Shown piece by piece: positions 7,249-16,037 of a stretch of DNA of 19,816 bases. The first letter of the stretch is position 1, and each line of letters starts with the position of its first letter. The stretch lies in contig LKMY01000009.1 in assembly GCA_001564205.1 (NCBI GenBank), forward strand, positions 1 to 19,816, given 5' to 3'. The notes under the pieces are model-generated. The model was not told the DNA's origin and searched no databases. It was given only the letters and a program-made list of their open reading frames with translations. The position numbers were made by a program, and so were the translations under genes. Source of the stretch: Nanohaloarchaea archaeon PL-Br10_U2g5. Its GTDB lineage: Archaea > Halobacteriota > Halobacteria > Halobacteriales > Haloferacaceae.

Positions 7249-7929
7249 ATGACCAGCGGTGCCATCCTCGCAGGGGGACGGTCGACACGCTTCGGCGACG
7301 TCGACAAATCGGTCGCCGAACTCGGTGGCGTTCCGATGGTCCGTCGGGTTGCAGACCGTCTCACGGGCACAGATGATCCCATTCCACCGGGTGCCGCCCG
7401 CGCCGCTGGGGGAGACCCCGTCGTCGACGAGCTCGTGATCAACTGCCGGCCCGAACAGCGGGACGCGATCGCGACCGCGTTCGACGGGGTTACGCTACCG
7501 GTCCGGTGGGCGCTCGACGATGAGCCAGATTTGGGACCGGTGGCAGGGATCCGTAACGCCTGTCGGGTCGCGTCGAACGAGTACGTCGCGGTCGTCGCAT
7601 GCGATATGCCGTTCGTCGACCCCGCGTTCCTCGCCTCGCTCGTCGACGACGCGGTGAATCGAGATGCCGCGGTCCCACAGCTCGACGACGGGTGGTTCCA
7701 GACCACGCAGGCCGCGTACCGCGCGAGCGCGATGGCGACCGCCTGCGACCGAGCGTTGGCCCGTGGGGATCGAAAGCTGCTCGCGCCGCTCAAAGAGTTG
7801 GATCGAGTCATCGTTGACAGCGAGACGGTGCAAGCGCGGACGACAGAGCGTACTTTTATGAACGTTAATACGCGCGAAGAGCTCGCGAAGGCGGAGGCGA
7901 TCGTCGGTAACGCGGTCAGTGGTCGGTAA
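7249..7929 (+). CDS. mobA: Molybdenum cofactor guanylyltransferase
   Basis: MobA transfers GMP from GTP to molybdopterin cofactor, giving the dinucleotide form. The 226-residue protein has the nucleotidyltransferase signature LAGGRSTRFG (residues 7-16) with Lys20 downstream, DEPDLGPVAGIRNA (91-104), the metal-binding ACDMPFVDP (Asp119), and the C-terminal TFMNVNTREELAKAEAI typical of MobA. A short insertion at about residues 40-58 (GTDDPIPPGAARAAGGDPV) lengthens the loop after the N-terminal helix. It lies about 1.2 kb from the tungstate importer, separated by pdxS; metal uptake and cofactor maturation genes are thus close but not in one operon. It converges with the J-domain gene with 19 bp between stops. 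Confidence 0.93.
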   Translation: MTSGAILAGGRSTRFGDVDKSVAELGGVPMVRRVADRLTGTDDPIPPGAARAAGGDPVVDELVINCRPEQRDAIATAFDGVTLPVRWALDDEPDLGPVAGIRNACRVASNEYVAVVACDMPFVDPAFLASLVDDAVNRDAAVPQLDDGWFQTTQAAYRASAMATACDRALARGDRKLLAPLKELDRVIVDSETVQARTTERTFMNVNTREELAKAEAIVGNAVSGR

Positions 7930-7948
7930 CGCGGCCGTGAGATCTCGG

Positions 7949-8473
7949 CTAGCGTTTGAGAATCTCGTACGCCTCGTTCAGCTTCTTAAATGCGCCCTCG
8001 TCTCCGCTCTCCGTGTCCGGGTGGAGCCGCTTCGCTCGGTCCCGATACGTCGACCGGATCGTCTCCTGATCGGCGCTCGGATCGAGACCGAGCGTCTCGT
8101 ACGCGTCGCGCTCGGTCATCCGGTCGGACCGCGGCGCCCGGTCTCGTGGATCGCTCGCGCCCGCACCGCGAGTCGATCCGGAGCGACCACCGTCCGTCGT
8201 CCCGGCGGCTTGATACGCGTACCGTCGGTTTTCGGCCGCTCTCGCGCGTTGACGAGCTCGCTCGCGCTCCGTCGGTCCCGCACGGGTCGCTTCACGATGG
8301 ACACGGTCGCGGAGCCGGCCGCTGGCGTGGTACCACAAGAAGTAGGAGACGACCGCGAACGGCACAGCGACGACCAAAAGCACCGGCGAGACCACGACCC
8401 CGGCAATCAAGAGCAGGGCCGTTAGTCCGATGAACGTCGCGGCCAGACCAACGATGATCGGACGGTTCGTCAC
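7949..8473 (-). CDS. Membrane-anchored J-domain protein
   Basis: A 174-residue protein combining an N-terminal membrane anchor with a C-terminal DnaJ domain, expected to recruit and stimulate DnaK at the membrane. Two hydrophobic segments lie at about residues 6-25 and 28-48, then an Arg-rich charged linker (~50-118), then the J-domain (DAYETLGLDPSA..., HPD at 151-153, ending LNEAYEILKR). No Gly/Phe or zinc-finger region is present, so this is not a general DnaJ. The open frame extends to 8587, but that part is charged and unlike a protein start. The GTG at 8473 puts the TM segments at the N-terminus and has a weak AT-rich box (CTTACAACC on the minus strand, about 8494-8502) about 25 nt upstream. 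The start is less certain than the product. Confidence 0.83.
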   Translation of the reverse strand: MTNRPIIVGLAATFIGLTALLLIAGVVVSPVLLVVAVPFAVVSYFLWYHASGRLRDRVHREATRAGPTERERARQRARAAENRRYAYQAAGTTDGGRSGSTRGAGASDPRDRAPRSDRMTERDAYETLGLDPSADQETIRSTYRDRAKRLHPDTESGDEGAFKKLNEAYEILKR

Positions 8474-8619
8474 GTGCGTGATCGGTGTTCCAGGGTTGTA
8501 AGCGTCTCGGGGGCCCCCATCGCGACCACGCTCGGACGCCCGCCGCTCCGCTATCGTCGCGCGCTCCGCTTGCGCCCACCTCCGCACCGTTTATGAGCGC
8601 GGACGCCCGGATCAGTGGT
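8474..8619. promoter_or_regulatory. Divergent promoter region, J-protein / mutS
   Basis: A 146-bp gap if the preferred starts are right. On the plus strand CCGTTTATGAG (8588-8598) is a good TATA-like box, centred about 28 nt before the mutS ATG at 8620. On the minus strand a weaker box (about 8494-8502) precedes the GTG at 8473. The TATA-like element for mutS contains an in-frame ATG at 8593. Confidence 0.5.
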
Positions 8620-11439
8620 ATGCCAACGGCGGATCACGAGATGGCGACGGGGCTCCCACCGGGGATAGCCGCCGCCCGCGAGGAGCTCACCCCGATGCTC
8701 TCGCAGTACGCGGACCTCTGTGCCGCCCACGAGGAGGCGCTCGTCTTGTTTCAGGTCGGCGACTTCTACGAGGCGTTCTGCGAGGCGGCCGAGACGGTCG
8801 CGCGTGTGTGTGAGGTGACGCTGACTGAACGGTCCGACTCCACCGGCGACTACCCGATGGCCGGAGTGCCGATAGAGAACGCCGCGCCCTACCTCGAATC
8901 GCTGCTTGATGCGGGGTACCGCGTTGCGATCGGCGACCAGATCGAGGACGCCGAGCAAGCGTCCGGGTTGGTCGACCGTGCGATCACGGAAGTGATCACG
9001 CCCGGGACGGTCGTCGAGGACGATCTCCTCGACGCCGGGACGACCAACTACGTCGCGGCGGTGGCAGCGGCGGTGGACGCCGACGCCGCCGCTGACGGTG
9101 CTTCACCTCGAATCGGGCTCGCCGCTGTGGACGTCTCGACCGGCGAGTGTCTCGTCACCGCGGGCGACGCTGACGCGATCACCGAGGAGCTCAACCGCGT
9201 TTCTCCCGCCGAACTGATCGTCGGCCCTGGGGCCCCCGAGTTCGATCCGGCGGACGCCGACCACGGCTGGACCGCTCACGAGTACGACCCGGACGCCTTC
9301 GATCGGCGGGCCGCAGTCGAGCGGCTCGAGCCGTACCTCGGCGCACCCGACCACCGATTCGACGACGACGCCGAGCTTCGCGCGGCGGGCGCAGTGCTCG
9401 CGTACGCAGAGTACACCCAGGGCGACGACGGCCCGCTCTCGTACGTCACCCGAATTCGCCGGTACGATCCGCGGGATCGGCTTCGGCTCGGCGCGGCCGC
9501 TCAGCGGAGTCTCGAACTGTTCGAAAACCGCGGGCTGGGCGCCAGCGACACCCTGTTCGACGTGCTCGACGAGACGAGCTGTGCGCTCGGCAGACGCTGT
9601 CTGGAGCGCTGGCTCCGCCGCCCCCTCGTCGACGCCGAGGCGATCCGGAGTCGACACGACGCGGTCGGCGAGCTAGTCGATCGGACGCTCGTTCGCGAGG
9701 GAGTCGCCGACGCGCTTGCGGCCGCGTACGACCTCGAACGGCTCGTCGGTCGGATCTCTCGCGGCCGCGCCGACGCCCGTGACCTGCGGTCGCTGCACGC
9801 GACGCTCGCGGTCGTCCCCGAGTTGAAGGCGACGCTGGGGGGTGTAGCAGACAGATACTCGGAGAAAGCCGGCGCGGATACCCCTCGTACCGACCACCTA
9901 CGCGGCGTTCGCGACCGGCTTGACGAACTGGTCGTGGTCCGCGAGCTGATTGACGAGGCCATCGCGACCAACCCGCCGCCGGAGATCACCGAGGGCGGCG
10001 TGATCCGCGAGGGGTTCGACGACGACCTCGACGCCCTCCGTTCGACCGAGCGCGAGGGGCGCGAGTGGGTCGCCGAGCTGGAGGCGAGCGAGCGCGAGCG
10101 AACCGGTATCGACTCGCTGTCGGTCGGTCATAACCAAGTTCACGGCTACTACATCGAGGTGACCGACGCCAACATCGACCTGGTTCCAGACGACTACCGC
10201 CGTCGACAGACGCTGAAAAACAGCGAGCGGTACTACACGCCGGAGCTGAAGTCACGCGAAGAAGAGATCGTCGGCGCGGCCGAGCGCGCAGACGCCTTGG
10301 AGTACGAGCTGTTCGTCGACGTGCGCGATCGGGTCGCTGCTGAGACCGAGCGGCTCCTGGAACTCGCCGACGCGCTCGCAGAGCTGGACGCCCTCTGCGG
10401 GCTCGCAGCGGTCGCCGTCGCAGGCGACTACGTCCGCCCGACGATCGTCGACGAGCCAGACGCCGGCGTCGAGATCGAAGGGGCCCGACATCCGGTCGTC
10501 GAGCGCTCGACGGAATCGTTCGTGCCGAATGACGCCGACCTCCCCCGCGGCTCGGTCGCCGTGATCACGGGGCCGAATATGAGTGGAAAATCGACGTATA
10601 TGCGGTCAGTCGCGCTCGTGGTCGTCCTCGCACAGACCGGCTCGTTCGTCCCCGCACAGGCGGCGTCGCTCCCCGTCTTCGACCGGCTGTTCACCCGCGT
10701 CGGCGCCTCCGACGACATCGCCGGCGGGCAGTCGACGTTCATGCGCGAGATGAGCGAGCTGACTGAAATTCTCCACGACGCCGGCCCCGACTCGCTCGTC
10801 CTGCTCGACGAGGTCGGCCGTGGGACCGCGACGACCGACGGGCGCGCCATCGCCCGCGCAGCCGTCGAGTTCCTCCACGACCAGCTAGAGGCGACGGCCC
10901 TCTTCGCCACGCACTACCACGGACTCACCGATCTGGCGACCGAGCATAACCGCGTGTTCAACCGACACTTCACGGCGACCCGCGAGGACGGTGACGTCAC
11001 CTTTCTCCACCGGATCGTCCCCGGCGCCTCCTCGTCGTCGTACGGCGTTGAGGTCGCCGAGCTGGCGGGAGTGCCCGCGCCAGTCGTCGAGCGCGCGAGA
11101 AGGCTTCTGGGCGAAGAGACCGACGGATCGGACGGGCTGACGGAGCGAAACGACGAACGTGGGAAGGGGGTGGACACCCCCGATGACCCGGCAGACGCCT
11201 CGCTTCGGGAGTTCCTCGCGGAGGAGGACGGGGAGCCCGAGCGGATAGAAAACGATGACGCGAGACTCGGTGAGGGGGGCGAAACCGGGAGCAGAGCCGA
11301 CAGCAGTGGAGTCAACGAGGGCGCGACCGATCCCGACCTCGCCGCGGCCCTCCGGGAGATCGATCTCGCGCAGACGACCCCGATCGAGGCGCTGAACGCC
11401 CTCCACGGCCTCCAGTCGAGGCTTGACGATGACGGGTGA
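8620..11439 (+). CDS. mutS: DNA mismatch repair protein MutS
   Basis: MutS recognises mismatches and recruits MutL. The product has 939 residues, slightly longer than typical. Domains in order: mismatch-recognition domain with VGDFYEAF (the Phe-x-Glu reading motif is F49-Y-E51), connector, core/clamp helices (about 290-600), and ATPase with Walker [10 protein letters not shown] (651-659), Walker B LLDEVGRG (Asp730, Glu731) and [17 protein letters not shown] after it. An acidic, disordered-looking linker with many D/E/G residues (about 825-900) separates the ATPase from the short C-terminal tail around [20 protein letters not shown]. The ATG at 8593 lies inside the TATA box, so the ATG at 8620 is preferred (leaderless). 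mutL overlaps the 3' end by 11 nt. Confidence 0.96.
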   Translation: MPTADHEMATGLPPGIAAAREELTPMLSQYADLCAAHEEALVLFQVGDFYEAFCEAAETVARVCEVTLTERSDSTGDYPMAGVPIENAAPYLESLLDAGYRVAIGDQIEDAEQASGLVDRAITEVITPGTVVEDDLLDAGTTNYVAAVAAAVDADAAADGASPRIGLAAVDVSTGECLVTAGDADAITEELNRVSPAELIVGPGAPEFDPADADHGWTAHEYDPDAFDRRAAVERLEPYLGAPDHRFDDDAELRAAGAVLAYAEYTQGDDGPLSYVTRIRRYDPRDRLRLGAAAQRSLELFENRGLGASDTLFDVLDETSCALGRRCLERWLRRPLVDAEAIRSRHDAVGELVDRTLVREGVADALAAAYDLERLVGRISRGRADARDLRSLHATLAVVPELKATLGGVADRYSEKAGADTPRTDHLRGVRDRLDELVVVRELIDEAIATNPPPEITEGGVIREGFDDDLDALRSTEREGREWVAELEASERERTGIDSLSVGHNQVHGYYIEVTDANIDLVPDDYRRRQTLKNSERYYTPELKSREEEIVGAAERADALEYELFVDVRDRVAAETERLLELADALAELDALCGLAAVAVAGDYVRPTIVDEPDAGVEIEGARHPVVERSTESFVPNDADLPRGSVAVITGPNMSGKSTYMRSVALVVVLAQTGSFVPAQAASLPVFDRLFTRVGASDDIAGGQSTFMREMSELTEILHDAGPDSLVLLDEVGRGTATTDGRAIARAAVEFLHDQLEATALFATHYHGLTDLATEHNRVFNRHFTATREDGDVTFLHRIVPGASSSSYGVEVAELAGVPAPVVERARRLLGEETDGSDGLTERNDERGKGVDTPDDPADASLREFLAEEDGEPERIENDDARLGEGGETGSRADSSGVNEGATDPDLAAALREIDLAQTTPIEALNALHGLQSRLDDDG

Positions 11440-13186
11440 ACGCGTCGACGGTCCGAGCGGCGAACCGCGCGAAGTCCGCCGTCTCGACCCAGCCACGGTC
11501 GACCGGATCGCGGCCGGTGAGGTGGTCACCCGGCCGGCGCGGGTCGTCGGTGAGCTGATCGACAACGCGCTTGACGCGGGCGCGTCTCGGGTCGAAATCG
11601 CCGTCGACGGGGACGGGACCGACCGGATACGAGTGTCGGACGACGGCCACGGGATGTCTCGATCCGATGCCCGGCGCGCCGTCGAGCGTCACGCGACGAG
11701 CAAGCTGGCGCCCGACGGCGACCCGGGCGGCGTCGACTCACTGGGCTTCCGCGGAGAGGCGTTGGCCGCGATCGCTGAGGCGGCGCGGCTCGAACTCCTG
11801 ACGAGCGCCGGCGGCGCCGTCGGGACGCGCGTCGAGACGCGTGTCGGTGTCTGCAACAACGCTGCCGACAACCGGATCGAGCCCACGGTCTCTGACGCCG
11901 GACGCGCCCGCGGGACCACTGTCCTCGTCGAGGACTTGTTCGCGACGCGGCCGGCCCGCCGCGAGTCGCTCGCGAGTGCCGCAGCGGAGTTCGCGCGGAT
12001 CTCCTCGCTGGTCGCCGACTACGCGCTCGCAAATCCGAACGTCGCGTTCACGCTCGATCACGACGGCTCGACGACGCTCTCGACGCCGGGAACCGGTGTC
12101 ACGGATGCACTGTTTGGCGTGTACGACCGCGAGACGGCCAGTCGGTCGACTGAGCTCGCGGCGAGCATCGACGTTGCGGTCGGCTCCGGAGTCGGCGTCG
12201 AGGACCCCGACACCACGTTCTCCGCCGCAGTCACCGGCGTCCTCACGTACCCCTCGTTTACCCGCGCTTCCCGCGACCACATCCGCGTCGCGGTGAACGG
12301 GCGGCCCGTCCGGAACGACCGGCTCGCGGCCGCGGTGCGGGCGGGATACGGTCGATTGCTTCCGGACGGGCGAGAGCCGATCGCCGCTGTCGACGTGACG
12401 GTGCCGTCGGAGCGTGTCGACCCGAACGTCCATCCGGCGAAACGGAAGGTCGGTCTCCGCGACGCCGACAAAGTCGCCAATGCGGTCGAGTCCGCGGTCG
12501 CCGACGGGCTCACCGGCGCGGACCTGCGCCGCACCGCCGAAGTCGAAACCGGCGTCGAGACGGCCCTCGAACCGGTCGGAGAGGGTGACGGCGAGCGTCC
12601 GAATCCGTTCGATGACGCCGAGCCGATCGGGGTGTTTCGTGACCTCTACCTCCTCGTTGAGACCGGCGAGGAGCTGCTTGTGGTCGACGGGCACGCCGCT
12701 CACGAGCGCGTGAACTACGAGCGGCTCGCCCGGGCGTTCGACGACGAGCCGGTGGCGACCGCCGCGCTCGATCCACCCGTCGCGGTGTCGTTATCGGCAC
12801 CGGAGGCGGCGGCGGCGGAGGCGTACGCGGACGCGCTGGACGCACTCGGGTTCAAGACAGAGCCGTTTGGCGGCGGGACGGTCCGGCTCCGCACCCTGCC
12901 GGCCCCGTTCGGACGGACAGCCGACGCGGACGCCTTCCGCGATGCGCTCGCGACGCTGTCGAACGCGGCGTTCCCGAGGAACGCTCGCGAGACCCTGCTC
13001 GCGGATCTGGCGTGTCATCCGTCGCTGAAACGCGGTGAGATCGATGACCTGAGTCGCGACGAGATCCGGTCGCTGCTCGACCGACTGGGTGAGTGTGAGC
13101 GACCGTACGCGTGTCCGCACGGTCGCCCGACCGTGTTGTCGGTCGCAGAGTCGACATTTGCGACGGAGTTCGGCCGAGACCGATGA
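11429..13186 (+). CDS. mutL: DNA mismatch repair protein MutL
   Basis: A 585-residue GHKL ATPase that couples MutS to excision. N-terminal motifs: [12 protein letters not shown] with catalytic Glu42 and Mg-binding Asn46, [21 protein letters not shown], and [17 protein letters not shown]. The C-terminal dimerisation domain carries [12 protein letters not shown] (420-431), matching the endonuclease motif DQHA(X)2E(X)4E except for Gly in place of Gln, plus [10 protein letters not shown] and CPHGRPT (C562). Nicking activity like that of bacterial MutL lacking MutH is therefore plausible. The ATG at 11429 is used; a TTG two codons earlier is also in frame. It overlaps the mutS end, so the pair is translationally linked. 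It converges with the MscS gene. Confidence 0.95.
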   Translation: MTGERVDGPSGEPREVRRLDPATVDRIAAGEVVTRPARVVGELIDNALDAGASRVEIAVDGDGTDRIRVSDDGHGMSRSDARRAVERHATSKLAPDGDPGGVDSLGFRGEALAAIAEAARLELLTSAGGAVGTRVETRVGVCNNAADNRIEPTVSDAGRARGTTVLVEDLFATRPARRESLASAAAEFARISSLVADYALANPNVAFTLDHDGSTTLSTPGTGVTDALFGVYDRETASRSTELAASIDVAVGSGVGVEDPDTTFSAAVTGVLTYPSFTRASRDHIRVAVNGRPVRNDRLAAAVRAGYGRLLPDGREPIAAVDVTVPSERVDPNVHPAKRKVGLRDADKVANAVESAVADGLTGADLRRTAEVETGVETALEPVGEGDGERPNPFDDAEPIGVFRDLYLLVETGEELLVVDGHAAHERVNYERLARAFDDEPVATAALDPPVAVSLSAPEAAAAEAYADALDALGFKTEPFGGGTVRLRTLPAPFGRTADADAFRDALATLSNAAFPRNARETLLADLACHPSLKRGEIDDLSRDEIRSLLDRLGECERPYACPHGRPTVLSVAESTFATEFGRDR

Positions 13187-13214
13187 GGGTCGACTGATTG
13201 CGCCGCCCCTCGGT

Positions 13215-14501
13215 TCAGTCGCCGCCGGTCGACTGGTCGTCGCCGTTTTTATTCCTCGGTCGCCGTCCCGACTGACGGTCCGCTGACCGGCCACCGTCCG
13301 ACCGTCCTTGCGGGGCGTCGAACCGCTCGACGCGCTCGACGGTGTCGTCGGCCTCGGCCGTCTCCGGCGGATGCGTCACGGTCCGCTGCGGGTACGGGAT
13401 GGTTATCCCGGCGGCGGCGAACCGACGCTGAATCTCTTCGACTGCGGTCGCCTTCGAGCGCCACCGCGCCTGCGGTGTCGGCGGATCGATCCAGAAGCGG
13501 AGGTCCAAGACGATCGCGGAGTCGCCGAACTCGGAGGGGATCACGTACGGTGCGGGGTTGTTCGCGATGGTACTGATCTCCTCTAACACCGTCTCGGCGA
13601 TCTCGCTTGCGCGGTTCGGGTCGTCGTCGTAGCCGATACCGACCTCCATGTGGATTCTGAGGCGCCCCTCGCGGCTCCGGTTCGTGATCGCCTGGTTGGT
13701 GACGAGGTCGTTGGGGACCACGACGTACTCCCCGTCGAAGTTCCGCATATGGGTGTTCATGATGGTGATCTCCGTGACGAACCCCTCCTCATTACCGATC
13801 TCGACCCAGTCGCCGATCTCGAACGGGCGAGCGAACATCAACACGAAGCCGGCGACGAGCGCTCCGAGTGTTTGTCTGGCGGCCATCCCGAGGACGATCC
13901 CGAGGAAGCCAGCCCCGACGAGAAGTCCGCCGAGGTTAACGCCCCAGATGCCGAGAACGGTGATTCCGGCGACCGCCAACAACCCGACTTGCATGATCCG
14001 GGTGAGAAGCTGCTCTTGGTGGGCCGTGATGCGGTCGCTGCCGTCGGACATATCGGAGACGTACTCCTCTAAGATATCGCTCGCGATGTACGCGCTGGCC
14101 AACAGCAGTCCGGAGAGCGCGACCTGCGCACCGACCGTCAACGCGCTCTCGGCGACAGGCAACACGGCGAGGACGACTGCGAACTGCCCCCACAGAGCCA
14201 GGACGACGACGGCGGCGACCGCAAACAGCGCCAGTTGGAGAAGACCGACGAACAGCCGCAGCCCGAACGAGATCGGCACGGCCTCTCGGAGCGTCTCGAC
14301 CGAGCTCTCGCCGCGGCCGTCAAGGAAGCGCTCTATCCAGTGCGTCGCGACGCGCTTGCCGGCCCGCACGGCACGCGGGAGGAGGAGCCAGCCGACGGCC
14401 GCCGTCGCGAGCAGGACCGCGGCCGTTACCGCAAGGCGTCCTTCCGTGGTCACGACGCTGCCCACGAGCGTATCGAGTCGCGTGCCGAACTGGGTGGTCA
14501 C
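13215..14501 (-). CDS. MscS-family mechanosensitive ion channel
   Basis: A 428-residue small-conductance-type channel that releases solutes on hypo-osmotic shock. About five hydrophobic segments precede a pore helix of MscS type: LLVGAGFLGIVLGMAARQTL, followed by GALVAGFVLMFARPFEIGDW. The beta domain (GFVTEITIMNTHMRNFDGEY, VVVPNDLVTNQAITN) and the alpha-beta cytosolic domain come next, ending in a charged low-complexity tail rich in Arg, Gly and Asp (about 385-428). The start is a GTG at 14499-14501, supported by TTTATAAA (14524-14531), one of the best TATA boxes in the window, centred 26-27 nt upstream; a nearby ATG at 14505 is out of frame. It converges with mutL with 28 bp between stops. 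Confidence 0.93.
   Translation of the reverse strand: MTTQFGTRLDTLVGSVVTTEGRLAVTAAVLLATAAVGWLLLPRAVRAGKRVATHWIERFLDGRGESSVETLREAVPISFGLRLFVGLLQLALFAVAAVVVLALWGQFAVVLAVLPVAESALTVGAQVALSGLLLASAYIASDILEEYVSDMSDGSDRITAHQEQLLTRIMQVGLLAVAGITVLGIWGVNLGGLLVGAGFLGIVLGMAARQTLGALVAGFVLMFARPFEIGDWVEIGNEEGFVTEITIMNTHMRNFDGEYVVVPNDLVTNQAITNRSREGRLRIHMEVGIGYDDDPNRASEIAETVLEEISTIANNPAPYVIPSEFGDSAIVLDLRFWIDPPTPQARWRSKATAVEEIQRRFAAAGITIPYPQRTVTHPPETAEADDTVERVERFDAPQGRSDGGRSADRQSGRRPRNKNGDDQSTGGD
13241..13252 (+). terminator. Possible mutS-mutL transcript end (T-run)
   Basis: CGCCGTTTTTAT on the plus strand lies about 55 nt after the mutL stop and inside the 3' end of the convergent channel gene. A run of five T residues without a strong hairpin is the usual form of archaeal intrinsic termination. 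This is weak support by eye only. Confidence 0.3.
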
Positions 14502-14523
14502 TCATCGGCGTTTTGCCGTCGGG

Positions 14524-14531
14524 TTTATAAA
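14524..14531 (-). promoter_or_regulatory. TATA box of the MscS gene
   Basis: TTTATAAA is a near-perfect palindromic archaeal TATA box, centred 26-27 nt upstream of the GTG start at 14501. This spacing means transcription should begin at or next to the GTG, which decides between GTG and the out-of-frame ATG at 14505. Confidence 0.65.
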
Positions 14532-14629
14532 CGATTCCCCGCAGCTATCGACTCGGAGAACAAGGAGAGTCGGTGGACGGTTCGCGGACAGCGACTCGCA
14601 AGCGGACCACGGTCGGCGGGTCGAGCCGC

Positions 14630-15853
14630 TCAGCGACCCTGCCGAAGCTCCTCGATCAGTTGTTCGATGAGCGCGGACTGCCGGTCGAGCCGCTCCGATT
14701 GCGTCTCGACGGTGCGGCGAAGCGCGGCGACCTCCGTCGCGAGGTCGGCGTCCTCGACGCCGGCGGTCTCGAACGACGAGCCGTTGAAGCTGTCGGCGCC
14801 AACTGGATCAGCGGCGTCGTTGCGGGCCAGATCGGATACGGCGTCGCCAGCCGGGTCCGAAGTCGGCGCGCCCGGCTCGGAATCGGTCACCGAGCCGTCG
14901 TCAGTGAGCGATCCAGTTGCGACATCGCCCGTCGACGGCTCCGTACTGCCCATACCGGTCGTGGAGGGATCTGTCGCCGAGTTGGTCGTCCGGTCGGCGT
15001 TCGCCGTCGCCTCCACGGTCGGCTCCGACGCCGGGTCCGCGGCCGCGACCGAACCGCTCGTCTGCGTCTTCGGTGTCGGTTCCGCCCCTGTCCCGCCGTT
15101 CGTGCCGGCTTCGGCCTCCGCGTCGGCGACTGGAGAGGCTGACAGCGGGTCGGGGCCCTCGCCGAAATCGGTGGTGCCGCCGGCGTCGGCTGCGGTGTCG
15201 GAGTCGTCTGCGTCGGCGGCGACGGTCACGCGGAACTCTTCGAGGCTATCGACGTCATAGAAATCACAGACGGCGTCGACAAGGGTTTCGCGGACGGCAC
15301 GAGCGGACTCGTTGGGGGCTTTAAATCGCTCGGAGCGGCCGGCGTGGGTGAGGACGACGGCGGTCGCGACGGTTCCCTCCTCGAAGTCGAGGTCGGTGAG
15401 GTCGGTGTAGGGGAACTCCTCGAACTCGTCGTCCCAGACCGCACCGCCGACGTGTTTTACCAGACGGTCGGTGGTGACGACGAGGGTGAGCTCAGAGAAT
15501 CGGAAGGTCCGGAGAACGGACTCGCCGGGTTGAGTGACGCCGCGGGCGGAGAGGACGCCTGCAAGGATCGGGTGGAGAGTGTTGTCGGCATGTTTCGTCG
15601 GTACCGATATCGTCTCGTCGTCGTCGAGACCGTAGCCGAGGGTGAGCTTCGTCTTTCGGCGGCCCGTCGAGATTGCGATGCGCTCGACATCGTGGGAGTG
15701 CGCCGTCACCGACTCGTCTGACAAGAGGCCGTCGCCGCGGTAGACGAGCGTTCGTGTCGGCGTGACCACGAGATGGTCGTCACCCCCGAGCGGAACCCCG
15801 GCGACAACGCTCTCGTCACCGACGTGCTCCGCGAGCAGTTCGGGAAGGCTCAT
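14630..15853 (-). CDS. Haloarchaeal DUF7115-like protein with coiled-coil tail
   Basis: A 407-residue soluble protein of unknown function. Residues ~1-220 form a conserved beta-rich region: GVPLGGDDHLVVTPTRTLVY, STGRRKTKLTLGYGLDD, and RTFRFSELTLVVTTDRLVKH with EDFPYTDLTDLDFEEGTVAT-like text. This looks like two repeats of a PH/GRAM-like domain. Residues ~230-360 are acidic, Thr/Ser/Gly-rich and probably disordered. The last ~35 (ALRRTVETQSERLDRQSALI ...) form a predicted coiled coil. The DUF7115 label is recalled, not searched. Longer starts exist at 15979 and 15880, but the ATG at 15880 sits inside the TATA-like ATTTATGCC box. The ATG at 15853 lies 27 nt further on and fits a leaderless start. 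Confidence 0.8.
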   Translation of the reverse strand: MSLPELLAEHVGDESVVAGVPLGGDDHLVVTPTRTLVYRGDGLLSDESVTAHSHDVERIAISTGRRKTKLTLGYGLDDDETISVPTKHADNTLHPILAGVLSARGVTQPGESVLRTFRFSELTLVVTTDRLVKHVGGAVWDDEFEEFPYTDLTDLDFEEGTVATAVVLTHAGRSERFKAPNESARAVRETLVDAVCDFYDVDSLEEFRVTVAADADDSDTAADAGGTTDFGEGPDPLSASPVADAEAEAGTNGGTGAEPTPKTQTSGSVAAADPASEPTVEATANADRTTNSATDPSTTGMGSTEPSTGDVATGSLTDDGSVTDSEPGAPTSDPAGDAVSDLARNDAADPVGADSFNGSSFETAGVEDADLATEVAALRRTVETQSERLDRQSALIEQLIEELRQGR

Positions 15854-16037
15854 ATCGCGGCTATCCGTCCCGTCGGGCATAAATCCGCGGGGTCCGCGTC
15901 GGGTGGTGTGCTGTGTTCGATCGGGCGATCGGGGAGCTGGAGTCGGAGGACCGCCGGACGCAAGCGCACTGTTATACACTCACACCCTCCCGATGGATGG
16001 GAAGGTTAAAGAGTCTCATCGCGGTACGAAACAGTGA
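15854..16037. promoter_or_regulatory. Promoter region of DUF7115-like gene and tRNA-Met
   Basis: A divergent 184-bp gap. On the minus strand GATTTATGCC (about 15876-15885) serves the gene starting at 15853. On the plus strand GGTTAAAGAG (about 16002-16011) is about 31 nt upstream of the mature tRNA-Met 5' end at 16038 and is the likely tRNA promoter. No other gene was recognised. Confidence 0.5.

Noticed and set aside
7903..7934. GTCGGTAACGCGG direct repeat (7903-7915 and 7922-7934) spanning the mobA stop, considered as an attachment site
   Set aside because: Only 13 bp, with no integrase, tRNA edge or inserted DNA nearby.
11738..12703. 321-residue minus-strand ORF
   Set aside because: Lies wholly opposite mutL, whose ATPase motifs fix the coding frame. 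Its Arg/Asp-rich composition is typical of an antisense shadow.
13648..14670. 340-residue plus-strand ORF
   Set aside because: Antisense to the MscS gene; Ser/Thr/Arg/Pro-rich with no domain.
14235..15260. 341-residue plus-strand ORF rich in Ser/Ala/Pro
   Set aside because: Antisense to the start of the MscS gene and to the low-complexity part of the DUF7115-like gene. No promoter or family match.
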